64,000 bases of DNA from positions 1-64,000 of the forward strand of contig CAMCUB010000010.1 in NCBI GenBank assembly GCA_945878845.1, written 5' to 3'. The position numbers and the translations under genes are program-made. The notes beneath the pieces were generated by a model. That model saw nothing but the letters and a program-made list of their open reading frames with translations, had not been told where the DNA came from and did not search any database. Position 1 is the stretch's first letter, and the number at the start of each line of letters is the position of its first letter. Source of the stretch: Erythrobacter sanguineus. GTDB lineage: Bacteria > Pseudomonadota > Alphaproteobacteria > Sphingomonadales > Sphingomonadaceae. Positions 7,954-15,720 of the stretch are shown piece after piece.

Positions 7954-8284
7954 GCGTCTTGGCGACTAAGTCGTGGTCAATCATCGCGGCATTCCTTGCA
8001 GTCGTGGACCTGCTGAGCTGCGTTCATGGGCTCTCCCTTAGAGCCTTGTCCCGACGATCCGACTCAATGGTGTCTTTTGGTGTCTGCGCGGCGATGATCC
8101 AAGGCCATTCCTAGGGGCGAGAAGCCGTCAGGGGTGCCGTGAAAGCATTTGTAAAACCTGCGGGATGGCGCTTCGCTGCGATCAGCTTTGGCACGTGTTG
8201 CCAAGCCGTTTCTGCACGTTTTGGAGTGGCTGCTTCGAGCGCGATCCGTTAAGGGCGATCCGCGCTCCACCATGGAAGGTCGGT
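7954..8284. other. Left flank of the IS3 element, no confident gene
   Basis: About 330 bases. A minus-strand open frame ends at 8064 but starts inside the insertion sequence, and I recognise no family in its non-IS part. It may be debris of a gene hit by the element. Confidence 0.3.
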
Positions 8285-8367
8285 TGTGCTCTGCCACCTG
8301 AAAACTGGACCATTCGCGGCTAGAGTTTTCCGCTGTAGACCCCCTTGGCTGGGCGAGGAGGTTTGGC

Positions 8368-8634
8368 GTGAAGGCATCGAAGTTCACGGACGCGCAGAAG
8401 GCGTTCGTCATCAAGCAGGGCGAGGAAGGAACGCCGGTTGCTGAGATCTGCCGCAAGGCAGGGATCAGCCAGGCGACCTATTTCAACTGGAAGAAGAAAT
8501 ACGCGGGGTTGCTGCCGACGGAGATGCGGCGGCTGCGCGAGCTGGAGGACGAGAACAGCCGGCTGAAGAAGATCGTCGCCGACCTGACACTCGACCGGGA
8601 GATGCTGCAGGATATTGTCCGCCGAAAGCTCTGA
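8368..8634 (+). CDS. IS3-family transposase OrfA
   Basis: An 88-residue DNA-binding subunit. A helix-turn-helix (FTDAQKAFVIKQGEEG, then EICRKAGISQATYFNWKKKY) is followed by a leucine-zipper-like coiled coil (MRRLRELEDENSRLKKIVAD), as in IS407-type OrfA. The frame stops at TGA 8632-8634. The orfB frame, shifted by -1, overlaps the end of this gene, so an OrfAB fusion transposase would be made by programmed frameshifting near the CGAAAG sequence at about 8623-8628. No premature stop is seen. Confidence 0.85.
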   Translation: MKASKFTDAQKAFVIKQGEEGTPVAEICRKAGISQATYFNWKKKYAGLLPTEMRRLRELEDENSRLKKIVADLTLDREMLQDIVRRKL

Positions 8635-8666
8635 GGCCGGATCGGAAGCGCGAGCTGGTTGGCGGG

Positions 8667-9515
8667 ATGCTGGCGGACTGGGGCGTGTCGATCCGCAGGG
8701 CTTGCCGGGTACTGCCGTTCGACACTTCCAGTTACCACTATCAGTCCCGCCGCACCGATCCGGCCTTTCTGAAGAAACGCATCAAGGAGATCTGCGCGAC
8801 GCACGTCCGCTACGGCTATCGTCGTGTCTATCACATCCTACGCCGGGAGGGCTGGGTCGTGAACGCCAAGAAGGTCTATAGGCTTTACAGGGAGTTGGGC
8901 CTGCAGCTCCGCAACAAGACTCCCAAGCGGCGGGTAAAGGCCAAGCTTCGGGAAGATCGTGCGCCTGCGATCCGGCCGAACGATGTGTGGGCGATGGACT
9001 TCGTTCATGACCAGCTGGCGACGGGTCGCAAGCTGCGCATCCTGACGGTGGTGGATACGTTCTCGCGGCTGTCGCCGGTGATCGATCCTCGGTTTAGCTA
9101 TCGCGGCGCCGACGTGGTCGCAGCGCTGGAAATGGCATGCAAGAATATCGGATATCCGAAGGTGATCAGGGTGGACAATGGCAGCGAGTTTATCTCTCGG
9201 GACATGGATCTGTGGGCTTACCAGCGCGGTGTGATCCTTGACTTCTCCCGCCCTGGTAAGCCCACAGACAATGCGTTCATCGAGGCGTTCAACAGCAAGC
9301 TGCGCAGCGAATGCTTGAACGCTCACTGGTTCCTGAACCTGCAAGATGCTTGCGAAAAGCTGGAGGCCTGGCGTAGACACTACAACGAAGAACGACCGCA
9401 CAGCGCGATCGGGAATATCCCTCCGATCATGCTGGCAAACTCAGCCGGTGAAACCAGCCCACCGGACCTGAGCGAGGCGGAAAACTCTAGACCCGAGCGG
9501 TCCAAGGTCGGGTAG
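8667..9515 (+). CDS. IS3-family transposase OrfB (DDE integrase domain)
   Basis: A 282-residue catalytic part. It has the HTH_21 region (IKEICATHVRYGYRRVYHIL), then the rve core with the three acidic residues: Asp in WAMDFVHDQL, Asp in RVDNGSEF and Glu in DNAFIEAFNSKLRSEC. The C-terminal HYNEERPHSAIG is also typical. Homology extends upstream of the ATG in the same frame (LRPDRKRELVGG), as expected if the protein is normally made as an OrfA-OrfB frameshift fusion. All catalytic residues are present, so the element may still be mobile. Confidence 0.9.
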   Translation: MLADWGVSIRRACRVLPFDTSSYHYQSRRTDPAFLKKRIKEICATHVRYGYRRVYHILRREGWVVNAKKVYRLYRELGLQLRNKTPKRRVKAKLREDRAPAIRPNDVWAMDFVHDQLATGRKLRILTVVDTFSRLSPVIDPRFSYRGADVVAALEMACKNIGYPKVIRVDNGSEFISRDMDLWAYQRGVILDFSRPGKPTDNAFIEAFNSKLRSECLNAHWFLNLQDACEKLEAWRRHYNEERPHSAIGNIPPIMLANSAGETSPPDLSEAENSRPERSKVG

Positions 9516-9578
9516 CAGTGCACCACTCGAGCCTCGGGAACAGAACCCCGGCTGAGATGGGAGCCGGTTCAGTCGGCA

Positions 9579-9610
9579 AACCAGGTTGGGGGTTAACCCC
9601 CAACCCGGTT
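9579..9610. repeat. 32-bp near-perfect palindrome
   Basis: The core 9584-9605 is a perfect 22-bp palindrome centred on GTTAAC (arm GGTTGGGGGTT). It extends with AACC/GGTT at both sides across one mismatch, giving 16-bp arms. It lies about 55 bp outside the right end of the IS3 element, in a 170-base gap before the minus-strand gene at 9698. There is no T-run on either strand, so it is not a standard terminator; it may be a protein-binding or recombination site. Confidence 0.75.
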
Positions 9611-9697
9611 GTTGCCATCACGCCCAAGCATGGGCATCAAACCGGGCGAAGGCTCTACTCATAGCTGGTAGAAACCTCGGGCTCAGACCATTGGCAT

Positions 9698-10126
9698 TCA
9701 TCGTGCGATTGCCTTCGCAGCTTTGCGAAACGCTACCTCGTCGTTCTGTGCCCCATAGACATAACCGCGCAATGCTCGTTGCTGGTCAGTCTCTGATGGC
9801 TCAGCTTCCTGTTTCTGCGGCGATTGCCCTGAACGCTCCTGTGAACGGTCCTGCGCAACATTCTGGGGTGCTGGGCTATCATCACTGCTTAGCGATGGAT
9901 CAGGCTCTTTCTGGGCTTTCTGAGGAGCTGGCTTGGATGGCTTGGCAGATGATCGCGGACGAATCTGTTTTGCCAGAGCCACGTTCCTATCAGCCAGCTT
10001 GCCTGACAGTTCCCCAGCGACAGACAGAAACAGGTCAATGTCATTTTTGACGACCTTGCTTTCTTCCTCTGCCGACATTTGAACCACCGTAGCGATCCAG
10101 CGTTTCAATTCCTCTCGTGCGTCCAT
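9698..10126 (-). CDS. Hypothetical charged protein downstream of the integrase
   Basis: The 142-residue product has a helical N-terminal part (ELKRWIATVVQMSAEEES, then DIDLFLSVAGELSGKLAD), a long low-complexity linker rich in P, S, Q and K, and a short C-terminal helix (DEVAFRKAAKAIAR). It has no membrane segment or signal peptide. ATG 10126 is preceded at suitable spacing by AAAGGG; GTG 10135 is the longer alternative. It lies 83-92 bases downstream of the integrase on the same strand. I do not recognise a family; it may be island cargo or a recombination accessory factor. Confidence 0.5.
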   Translation of the reverse strand: MDAREELKRWIATVVQMSAEEESKVVKNDIDLFLSVAGELSGKLADRNVALAKQIRPRSSAKPSKPAPQKAQKEPDPSLSSDDSPAPQNVAQDRSQERSGQSPQKQEAEPSETDQQRALRGYVYGAQNDEVAFRKAAKAIAR

Positions 10127-10129
10127 GTC

Positions 10130-10150
10130 ATACACCCTTTCCGAGTGTAT
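10130..10150. promoter_or_regulatory. Inverted repeat over the ribosome binding site of the 9698 gene
   Basis: ATACAC and GTGTAT form 6-bp arms around a 9-base spacer, overlapping the Shine-Dalgarno region of the minus-strand gene starting at 10126. It could be an operator or an RNA hairpin that masks translation; there is no further support. Confidence 0.3.
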
Positions 10151-10218
10151 TTATCACGATGAATTAGAAAGCTGGGTTCAGAGGAGGGGGCGGAAAAGAG
10201 TCTTGCTCCAGACACTTT

Positions 10219-11211
10219 TCACATCGCGGCCAATTTCTTGGCCAACTGATACGGCACGAGGTGTGTGTAGCGCATCAGCATACGCGGATCACGATGTCCG
10301 CTGATCAACGCCACCTCTGGCATGCTCAAGCCCATCTCAAAGAAACGGGAAATGGCTTCGTGTCTGAGGTCGTGAAAATGTAGGTCCTTGATGCCTGTCT
10401 TTGCCATGATCCTGCGCCAGCACATTTTTAATGCATCCGAAGATACTGCAAAGACCAGACTGTTTTTGCGTGACTGTTTTTCAAGCACGGCGATGGCGCC
10501 ATTGGTCAGTGGAATCGTTCTGGCATGACCGTTTTTGGTGCGGGGTAGGTGGGCGGTGCGACGTTTCAGATCCACATAGCGCCATTCCAATGTGAGGATT
10601 TCGCCCCGACGCATTCCTGTTTCCACCGCGAACTGGATCACACTGATTATGTCCTGCCGCTCAATTTCAGATAATTCAGCGAGCAGGCGATCAAGCTCAT
10701 TCTGCGAAATTCTGCGACTGCGGGCGTTGTTCAATCTGGGCTTGCGGACTTTGGCGGCGGGATTTTCCTCCAGATCATATCCCCATTCGTCGGCAGCGAC
10801 ATTTAGGGCATGTTGAACCAGACCCAGCTCACGACAGACTGTTCCAGGCTTTACCGTCTTCAGCCGCTCATCGCGGTATTGAGCAATATCCATGACGGAT
10901 AGCTCTGCGAGAGACAGATCGGACAGTGGCGCTCTCATAAGTGCAGCCAACTGATAACGCTCGTTAAGCCAGCCGATCTTTTGGGAGCTTACCTCTCTCA
11001 GATAGCGGGATAAAATCTGCCGTAGCGAGATATCTCGTAGGTCCAATACGTTCTGTTTGCGCCTGCGGCTTGTGCTGGTTCGCTTCGCTTCTTCCTGATT
11101 GGCCCATGCGATTGCTTCGGCGTGTGTGGGGAATGTTCGGCTGACTGGTGCGAAGCCTCTTCGGCGAACTTGGACGCAGTAACCGTGCTTTCTCTTGGCG
11201 ATGGTTGCCAA
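10219..11211 (-). CDS. Tyrosine recombinase / phage-type integrase
   Basis: A 330-residue site-specific recombinase. The N-terminal part (GYCVQVRRRGFAPVSRTFPT) is an arm-binding, AP2-like DUF4102-type region. A SAM-like core-binding domain follows (LRQILSRYLREVSSQKIGW). The C-terminal catalytic domain has Arg in ETGMRRGEILTLEW, HxxR in HDLRHEAISR, His in ISGHRDPRML and the nucleophile Tyr in RYTHL. All catalytic residues are present. It begins about 195 bases from the 3' end of tRNA-Val and is transcribed away from it, as in tRNA-integrated islands, so it likely mobilises the region to its left. Confidence 0.92.
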   Translation of the reverse strand: MATIAKRKHGYCVQVRRRGFAPVSRTFPTHAEAIAWANQEEAKRTSTSRRRKQNVLDLRDISLRQILSRYLREVSSQKIGWLNERYQLAALMRAPLSDLSLAELSVMDIAQYRDERLKTVKPGTVCRELGLVQHALNVAADEWGYDLEENPAAKVRKPRLNNARSRRISQNELDRLLAELSEIERQDIISVIQFAVETGMRRGEILTLEWRYVDLKRRTAHLPRTKNGHARTIPLTNGAIAVLEKQSRKNSLVFAVSSDALKMCWRRIMAKTGIKDLHFHDLRHEAISRFFEMGLSMPEVALISGHRDPRMLMRYTHLVPYQLAKKLAAM

Positions 11212-11362
11212 CGCAAATGCCCGTGTGATCGGTCATTGTGATTTCGGTGTGATTTTGAGCATTCTTCACGGTGCTGAAACGCCGGGGGAGGGCGTATATG
11301 CAACCGTCTCTCTTGCTGGCGACTATCGCAGAAGAGGCGTTTTATTTCAGCATGATAGAAAT

Positions 11363-11387
11363 AAAAAAGCCCGCCGGAGGGGCGGGC
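11363..11387 (-). terminator. Intrinsic terminator downstream of tRNA-Val
   Basis: On the minus strand a 7-bp GC stem (GCCCGCC with GGCGGGC, 5-base loop) is followed by a run of six T. It begins 19 bases after the tRNA 3' end, so it should end the tRNA transcript before the integrase. Confidence 0.8.
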
Positions 11388-11405
11388 GCTTTCGCTTTCA
11401 ACCGA

Positions 11406-11480
11406 TGGTGGGCGTAGCAAGGATTGAACTTGCGACCCCTACGATGTCAACATAGTGCTCTACCACTGAGCTATACGCCC
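11406..11480 (-). tRNA. tRNA-Val (anticodon GAC)
   Basis: A complete cloverleaf of 75 nt with CCA encoded. The acceptor arms GGGCGTA and TACGCCC pair fully with discriminator A. The D arm is TAGCTCAGTGGTAGAGC, the anticodon stem CTATG/CGTAG encloses loop TTGACAT (anticodon GAC), and the T arm is GGGTC-GCAAGTTCAATCC. The 3' end faces the integrase gene, so it is the likely attachment site of the island to its left. Confidence 0.95.
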
Positions 11481-11526
11481 ACACCATCGGATGTGCGGCC
11501 CTCCCGGGGGGAGAGCGGAGCGGCCC

Positions 11527-11553
11527 TTTATCGCAGCCCTTTGGAAGGTGCAA
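11527..11553 (-). promoter_or_regulatory. Candidate promoter for tRNA-Val
   Basis: On the minus strand TTGCAC (11548-11553) and GATAAA (11527-11532) are separated by 15 bp, about 46 bp upstream of the tRNA 5' end. The spacing is short, but the same spacing occurs before tRNA-Ala in this window. Confidence 0.35.
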
Positions 11554-11574
11554 GCGATTCGCGCCGGAGAAATC

Positions 11575-11964
11575 CTACATGCGCGCCGCGTCCGCTTCCT
11601 CGAAGACGCGCTCCACCTCGAGCACCAGATCGCGCAGGTGGAAGGGCTTGGAGAGCACCTTGGCGGCGGGCTGTTCGCGGCTGGCGCGCAAGCTGACCGC
11701 GGCAAAGCCGGTGATGAACATCACCTTGGTGCGCGGGGAAATCTCGGCGCAGCGCTGGGCGAGCTCGATCCCGTCCATCTCGGGCATGACGATGTCCGAA
11801 AGCAGCAGGTCGAAATCGCCCGTTTCCAGCAGCGGCACGGCATCGGTGCCGCGATCGACCGAACTCACCTCGTAGCCGGCATTGGTCAGCGCCCGTTCGA
11901 GATAGGCGCGCATGGCCGCCTCGTCTTCTGCGAGGAGGATGCGGGGGGTGCGAGTGGCTGTCAT
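11575..11964 (-). CDS. cpdR: CpdR-type single-domain response regulator
   Basis: A 129-residue stand-alone receiver. Its acidic pair is in ILLAEDEAAMRAYLERAL, the phosphoacceptor Asp in DLLLSDIVMPEMDGIELA, Thr in KVMFITGFAA and Lys in AKVLSKPFHLRDLVLEVE. The DIVMPEMDGIELA, VMFITGFAA and VLSKPFHLRDLV stretches closely follow Caulobacter CpdR. There the unphosphorylated form localises ClpXP to the pole and promotes turnover of cell-cycle proteins. The same role is inferred here. It is a single gene, divergent from the amidohydrolase gene and upstream of tRNA-Val. Confidence 0.88.
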   Translation of the reverse strand: MTATRTPRILLAEDEAAMRAYLERALTNAGYEVSSVDRGTDAVPLLETGDFDLLLSDIVMPEMDGIELAQRCAEISPRTKVMFITGFAAVSLRASREQPAAKVLSKPFHLRDLVLEVERVFEEADAARM

Positions 11965-12095
11965 GCGCTGGCGTTAGCAGAACCGGCTTAAGAAATCTTT
12001 CTCCGTGTTGCAGCGGCCTTGCGTGAGAGTGCGAAGATTGCAGCCGGGACATTCCGATCAGGCTTTGACAGGCCTGCGCAAACCCGTCAGCACGT

Positions 12096-13079
12096 ATGCC
12101 CATGTCCACCCACGAGCGTCCCTCCCGGCCGGGCCCTGCGGCCCAGCGCACTGCTTCAAGCGGTGGCACGGTGCCGGGGCTCGCAGCGGCGCCCGCTTTC
12201 ACGCTGACCGTGCCGCCGCGTTTGCGGCTGCCGGTGCTGGTGGCGGTGCCTCACGCGGGTCGCGCCTATCCCCCGGCAGTGACGGCGCGGATGCGCGATG
12301 CGGGGCTGGCGCAATTGCGGCTCGAGGATCGCCATGTCGACCGGCTCGGCGTCGCTATCGCGCGTGAAACCGGGGCGGCGCTGCTGGTCGCCCACGCGCC
12401 GCGCGCGCTGCTCGATCTCAACCGCGCCGAGGACGATATTGACTGGGACATGATCGAGGGCGGCAGGCCTGCTTCCATGCCCGCTGCTCAGCCCGGCCAG
12501 CACAGCAATGCGCGGGCTCGCAGCGGGCTGGGGCTGGTGCCGCGGCGGCTGCCGGGATCGGGCGAGATCTGGCGCGGGCGGCTTGCTCCGGCGGAGCTTA
12601 CTGCCCGGATCGAAGGCATTCACCGCGCTTATCACACCGCGCTCGAGGAAGCGCTGGCGCGGATCTGTGCCGAGTGGGGCGCGGCGCTGCTGGTCGACCT
12701 GCACTCGATGCCGCCGCTGCGCGCGGGCGAGGGCGAGCTGCGCGCGCCGGTGGTGGTGGTGGGCGACCGCTTCGGCGCCTCATGCCACAATGCGCTGGTC
12801 GCGCGCGGGCTCGGGCATCTGGAAGCGCGCGGTGTGCCCGCGGCGCTCAACCGGCCCTATTCGGGCGGCTATGTGCTCGACCGCCACGGCGCTCCGCGCA
12901 AAGGTGTGCATGCGGTGCAGATCGAGGTGTGCCGAGCCGCCTATCTCGACCGGCACTTGGCTGAGCCCGGCGCAGGCCTGCCCGCAATCGCGGCAATGCT
13001 CGCCGATCTGGTGCGCGAGCTGGGCGCGGAAGCGGCCCTGCTTGGCGGGGCCGAGGGGCTGCGCCAAGCCGCCGAATAG
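12096..13079 (+). CDS. N-formylglutamate amidohydrolase family protein
   Basis: A 327-residue FGase-fold metallohydrolase; the family hydrolyses N-formylglutamate (last step of one histidine-degradation route) or related N-acyl compounds. Metal and substrate regions are visible: VPHAGRAYPPAV, RLEDRHVDRLG, LLDLNRAEDDIDW, LLVDLHSMPPL and QIEVCRAAYLD. The first ~35 residues are polar and probably disordered; ATG 12102 is an alternative start. It is not next to other hut genes, so the substrate is uncertain. Divergent from cpdR. Confidence 0.8.
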   Translation: MPMSTHERPSRPGPAAQRTASSGGTVPGLAAAPAFTLTVPPRLRLPVLVAVPHAGRAYPPAVTARMRDAGLAQLRLEDRHVDRLGVAIARETGAALLVAHAPRALLDLNRAEDDIDWDMIEGGRPASMPAAQPGQHSNARARSGLGLVPRRLPGSGEIWRGRLAPAELTARIEGIHRAYHTALEEALARICAEWGAALLVDLHSMPPLRAGEGELRAPVVVVGDRFGASCHNALVARGLGHLEARGVPAALNRPYSGGYVLDRHGAPRKGVHAVQIEVCRAAYLDRHLAEPGAGLPAIAAMLADLVRELGAEAALLGGAEGLRQAAE

Positions 13080-13096
13080 GCTCCCTTGAAGCGAAA

Positions 13097-13126
13097 CGGG
13101 CGGGCGAACCGAAGTCCACCCGCCCG
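13097..13126 (-). terminator. Hairpin between the amidohydrolase and sapC genes
   Basis: An 8-bp perfect GC stem (CGGGCGGG with CCCGCCCG) lies between convergent genes. The minus strand follows it with TTTCGCTTC, a weak T-run, so it may end the sapC transcript. Confidence 0.5.
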
Positions 13127-13172
13127 AATGTCGCTAGCGAACCGGGCAGATCGCTCGGCCCGTTACCAGAAA

Positions 13173-13964
13173 TCAGTTCAGCGCAGCGGCCGGCGCGCCC
13201 TCGGGCATCGGCACCTTGCCCTGAGCGAGCTGACGCTCGAACACGACGCGCATCAGGTTCAGCGAGAAGAGGTGCGCGTAGATCAGCATCAGCATGCCGT
13301 TCTTGGCGAGTTCCTCAAGCTTGGCAGCGGGCAGCTCGCGCAGCTTGGTCTCGTCGACCATGCGGAAGCCGCGATAGACGAAGGGCTTGTCGGGCATGTC
13401 GTTGCGGGTAATCGCGATTTCGCCGTCCATCATGATGTCGAGCTTGGCGAGCTCTTCCATGAACAGCTTGGTGCGCTGGCCGGCTTCCTCGAAGCGGCGG
13501 CAGAAATCGAGCACGCTCTGGGTGTATTCGGTCGGCTGGCCGGCCGGATCGAATAGGGCGATGCCTTCTTCGGTCTTGCCGAGCAGGCCCGCGCTCGGAT
13601 CGAAGCACAGCGACATGTCGTCGTTGCCCTGCTGGAGCTTGGCGAGGATGAAGGGATAGCGGCGCGCATAGGCGGGCAGGTACACCGGATCGGTGATCTT
13701 GTTGTCGTCGCCCACGAAGGTGTTGACGCCCTCGTTGAGGCCGAACAGCGCGATCGGCAGCGGGCTGTCACCGGCGGTGAAGACGATCGGGAAATCGCGC
13801 TGCGCGTCGACGAATTCGTCCGAGGTCAGCGGGATCGCGTGGGTCGCGGCGAGATAGCCTGCGTCCTCGAGCGAACCGGCGCGCCATTCGGCATGATCGC
13901 GGCTGTTGAGCGGCAGAAGGTCCTTGTAGAACAGCGGAAGTTGCGGTTGCGGCGCGCTGGCCAT
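13173..13964 (-). CDS. SapC family protein
   Basis: A 263-residue protein of the SapC family, named after a Campylobacter gene next to S-layer protein genes; the biochemical function is not established. Typical segments are PLFYKDLLPLNSRDHAEWR, HAIPLTSDEFVDAQRDFPIV, PLPIALFGLNEGVNTFV, and YLPAYARRYPFILAKLQ. There is no signal peptide. It is a single gene on the minus strand with a hairpin after the stop. In sphingomonads such genes often lie near TonB receptors and tryptophan halogenase-like genes, which are not seen here. Confidence 0.85.
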   Translation of the reverse strand: MASAPQPQLPLFYKDLLPLNSRDHAEWRAGSLEDAGYLAATHAIPLTSDEFVDAQRDFPIVFTAGDSPLPIALFGLNEGVNTFVGDDNKITDPVYLPAYARRYPFILAKLQQGNDDMSLCFDPSAGLLGKTEEGIALFDPAGQPTEYTQSVLDFCRRFEEAGQRTKLFMEELAKLDIMMDGEIAITRNDMPDKPFVYRGFRMVDETKLRELPAAKLEELAKNGMLMLIYAHLFSLNLMRVVFERQLAQGKVPMPEGAPAAALN

Positions 13965-14076
13965 GACGAAGTCTCCGAGAAACTGTAGTGGATGATCCCC
14001 TCAGCGGAAAAAATGTCGTCCCCCGCCGAAAGCGCGGCCTTTAGGGCCTTGTGTAGCCCCGCGCAAGCGGTGGCGA

Positions 14077-15546
14077 TCACGCAGGGCGGGGCGGGCGGAT
14101 GAGTTTCCCCGGATTGAGCAGCCCGGCCGGATCGAGCGCAGCCTTGACGCTGGCCATCACCGCCAGCGCCACCGGATCGTGGAGCCTTGCCAGCTCGTCG
14201 ACCTTCATCTGGCCGATGCCGTGTTCGGCGCTGATCGAGCCGCCCCACTGCGTCACCAGATCATGCACCCGCGCGCTGACGGCTTTGCCTTCGGCCTCTT
14301 CCCACACGCCCCGGACCGCTCCAGCAGGCGCGAGCACGTGGAAGTGGACATTGCCGTCGCCGAGATGCCCGAAGGCGACCGCGCGGGTGCCGGGGAAGGC
14401 GGCTTCGACGTCGGGCACGGCGGCGAGGATGAACTCGGGCATGGCCTCGACCGGGACCGAAATATCGTGCTGCATCGCCGGGCCAAGCGCGCGCTCGGCC
14501 GCCGAGATGCCGTCGCGCAAGGCCCAGAAGGCCTCGGCCTGGGTGTCATTTGCGGCGATCACGGCGTCGGCGATCAGGCCCTCCTCCAGCGCCGCGGTGA
14601 GCGCGGTTTCGAGTGCTTCGCGCAAAGCAGCGGAATCCTGCGATGGCGAGACGCACTCGATCAGCGCGTTCCACGCATGACGCTCGCCCAGCGGCGCGCG
14701 GGCGGCGGGCTCGTGGGCGAGCACGCTGTCGAGGCAATGGGCCGGCACCACCTCGAAACCCTCAAGCGCATCGCCCAGCGCACGCTGCATCTGACGCAGC
14801 AGCGTGCGCGCATCGACGATCCCGCCAAGCCCGACCCAGGCGGTGGCGCGGCCGGTGGCGGCGGGCAGCAGCCTCAGCATTGCCGCGGTAACGATGCCGA
14901 GCGTGCCTTCCGAGCCGATCAGCAATTGCTTCAAGTCGAAGCCGCGATTGTCCTTCTTGAGCGGGGTCATCAGATCGAGCACCTCGCCCGAGGCCAGCAC
15001 CGCCTCCAGCCCCAGCACCTGCGCGCGCATTGTCCCGTGCCGCAGCACCTGCGTGCCCCCCGCATTGGTTGAGATCAGCCCGCCGATCGTGGCCGAGCCC
15101 TTGCCACCGAGAGTCAGCGGGAAGCGCAGGCCCTCAGCCTCCGCCGCCTCGTGGAGGGTCTGGAGGATCACGCCCGCCTCGCACACCGCCTGGCCCGCCT
15201 CGGCCGAGAGGCTGCGGATGGCGTTCATGCGCCGCAAGGAGAGGATGATCGCGGTGCCGGTTGCGTCAGGGGTCGCGCCGCCCGCCATCCCGCTGTTGCC
15301 GCCCTGCGGCACAATCGGCACGCCGTGGGCCGCGCAAAGCTTCACCAGCGCGGCGACCTCTTCGCTCGAGGCGGGCGCGGCGAGTGCCAGCGCGCGGCCG
15401 GTGTAGCGCCCGCGCCAATCGGTCAGCCAGGTGTCGACCCGCTCGGGATCGGTGGTGAGGCCCCGCTCGCCCAGCAGTGCGCGCGCCTCGGCGAGGAAGG
15501 CCTCGGCGATAGGAGCCGGGCGGGGCGGGGGAGCGGGGTGATTCAT
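14077..15546 (-). CDS. FAD-linked oxidase of the GlcD/LdhD/D2HGDH type
   Basis: A 489-residue flavoprotein predicted to oxidise a D-2-hydroxyacid (D-lactate, glycolate or D-2-hydroxyglutarate). The PCMH FAD-binding domain has IVPQGGNSGMAGGATPDA, LGGKGSATIGGLISTNAGG and LLIGSEGTLGIVTAAMLRLL. The C-terminal FAD-oxidase domain has VAFGHLGDGNVHFHV and the ending SISAEHGIGQMKVDELARLH, containing the metal/substrate His residues. I start at ATG 15546 because GGAGG lies six bases upstream; a longer frame to 15627 lacks this. It is not in an operon with glcE/glcF, so a single-chain D2HGDH-like enzyme is most likely. Confidence 0.85.
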   Translation of the reverse strand: MNHPAPPPRPAPIAEAFLAEARALLGERGLTTDPERVDTWLTDWRGRYTGRALALAAPASSEEVAALVKLCAAHGVPIVPQGGNSGMAGGATPDATGTAIILSLRRMNAIRSLSAEAGQAVCEAGVILQTLHEAAEAEGLRFPLTLGGKGSATIGGLISTNAGGTQVLRHGTMRAQVLGLEAVLASGEVLDLMTPLKKDNRGFDLKQLLIGSEGTLGIVTAAMLRLLPAATGRATAWVGLGGIVDARTLLRQMQRALGDALEGFEVVPAHCLDSVLAHEPAARAPLGERHAWNALIECVSPSQDSAALREALETALTAALEEGLIADAVIAANDTQAEAFWALRDGISAAERALGPAMQHDISVPVEAMPEFILAAVPDVEAAFPGTRAVAFGHLGDGNVHFHVLAPAGAVRGVWEEAEGKAVSARVHDLVTQWGGSISAEHGIGQMKVDELARLHDPVALAVMASVKAALDPAGLLNPGKLIRPPRPA

Positions 15547-15720
15547 TGTTGCCTCCATGCCACAGTGACGCAAGAAATTGCCAATCCTTTCGCTGCGCCC
15601 TCGCGCGCCAGTTAAGCCATGGTTCAAACGCAGGTGCTAGGGCATGCCGACCGGCCACCCGCGCGCCGCGCCCGGCCAGCCTTACGATCCGCCCCTGCAA
15701 GGAGAGAGCCTTCCTCGCCC

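Larger units (their letters stand above)
8286..9525 (+). mobile_element. IS3-family insertion sequence (IS407-like), apparently intact
   Basis: About 1.24 kb with imperfect terminal inverted repeats. The left end begins near 8286 (GTGCTCTGCCACC) and the right end near 9525, whose complement starts GGTGCACTGCTACC. Internally the two ends also share the block TAGAGTTTTCCGC. Between them lie orfA and orfB in the -1 relation typical of IS3 elements. I see no matching 3-4 bp target duplication at either end, which may reflect flanking rearrangement or a boundary error of a few bases. Confidence 0.8.

Noticed and set aside
8064-8456. 130-codon minus-strand open frame
   Set aside because: Begins inside IS3 orfA and crosses the terminal repeat; looks like a composite frame, not a gene.
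11406-11480. Second copy of the tRNA-Val 3' end as a right/left attachment repeat
   Set aside because: I looked through the accessory region for a direct repeat of the tRNA end and saw none; the partner site is probably outside the window.
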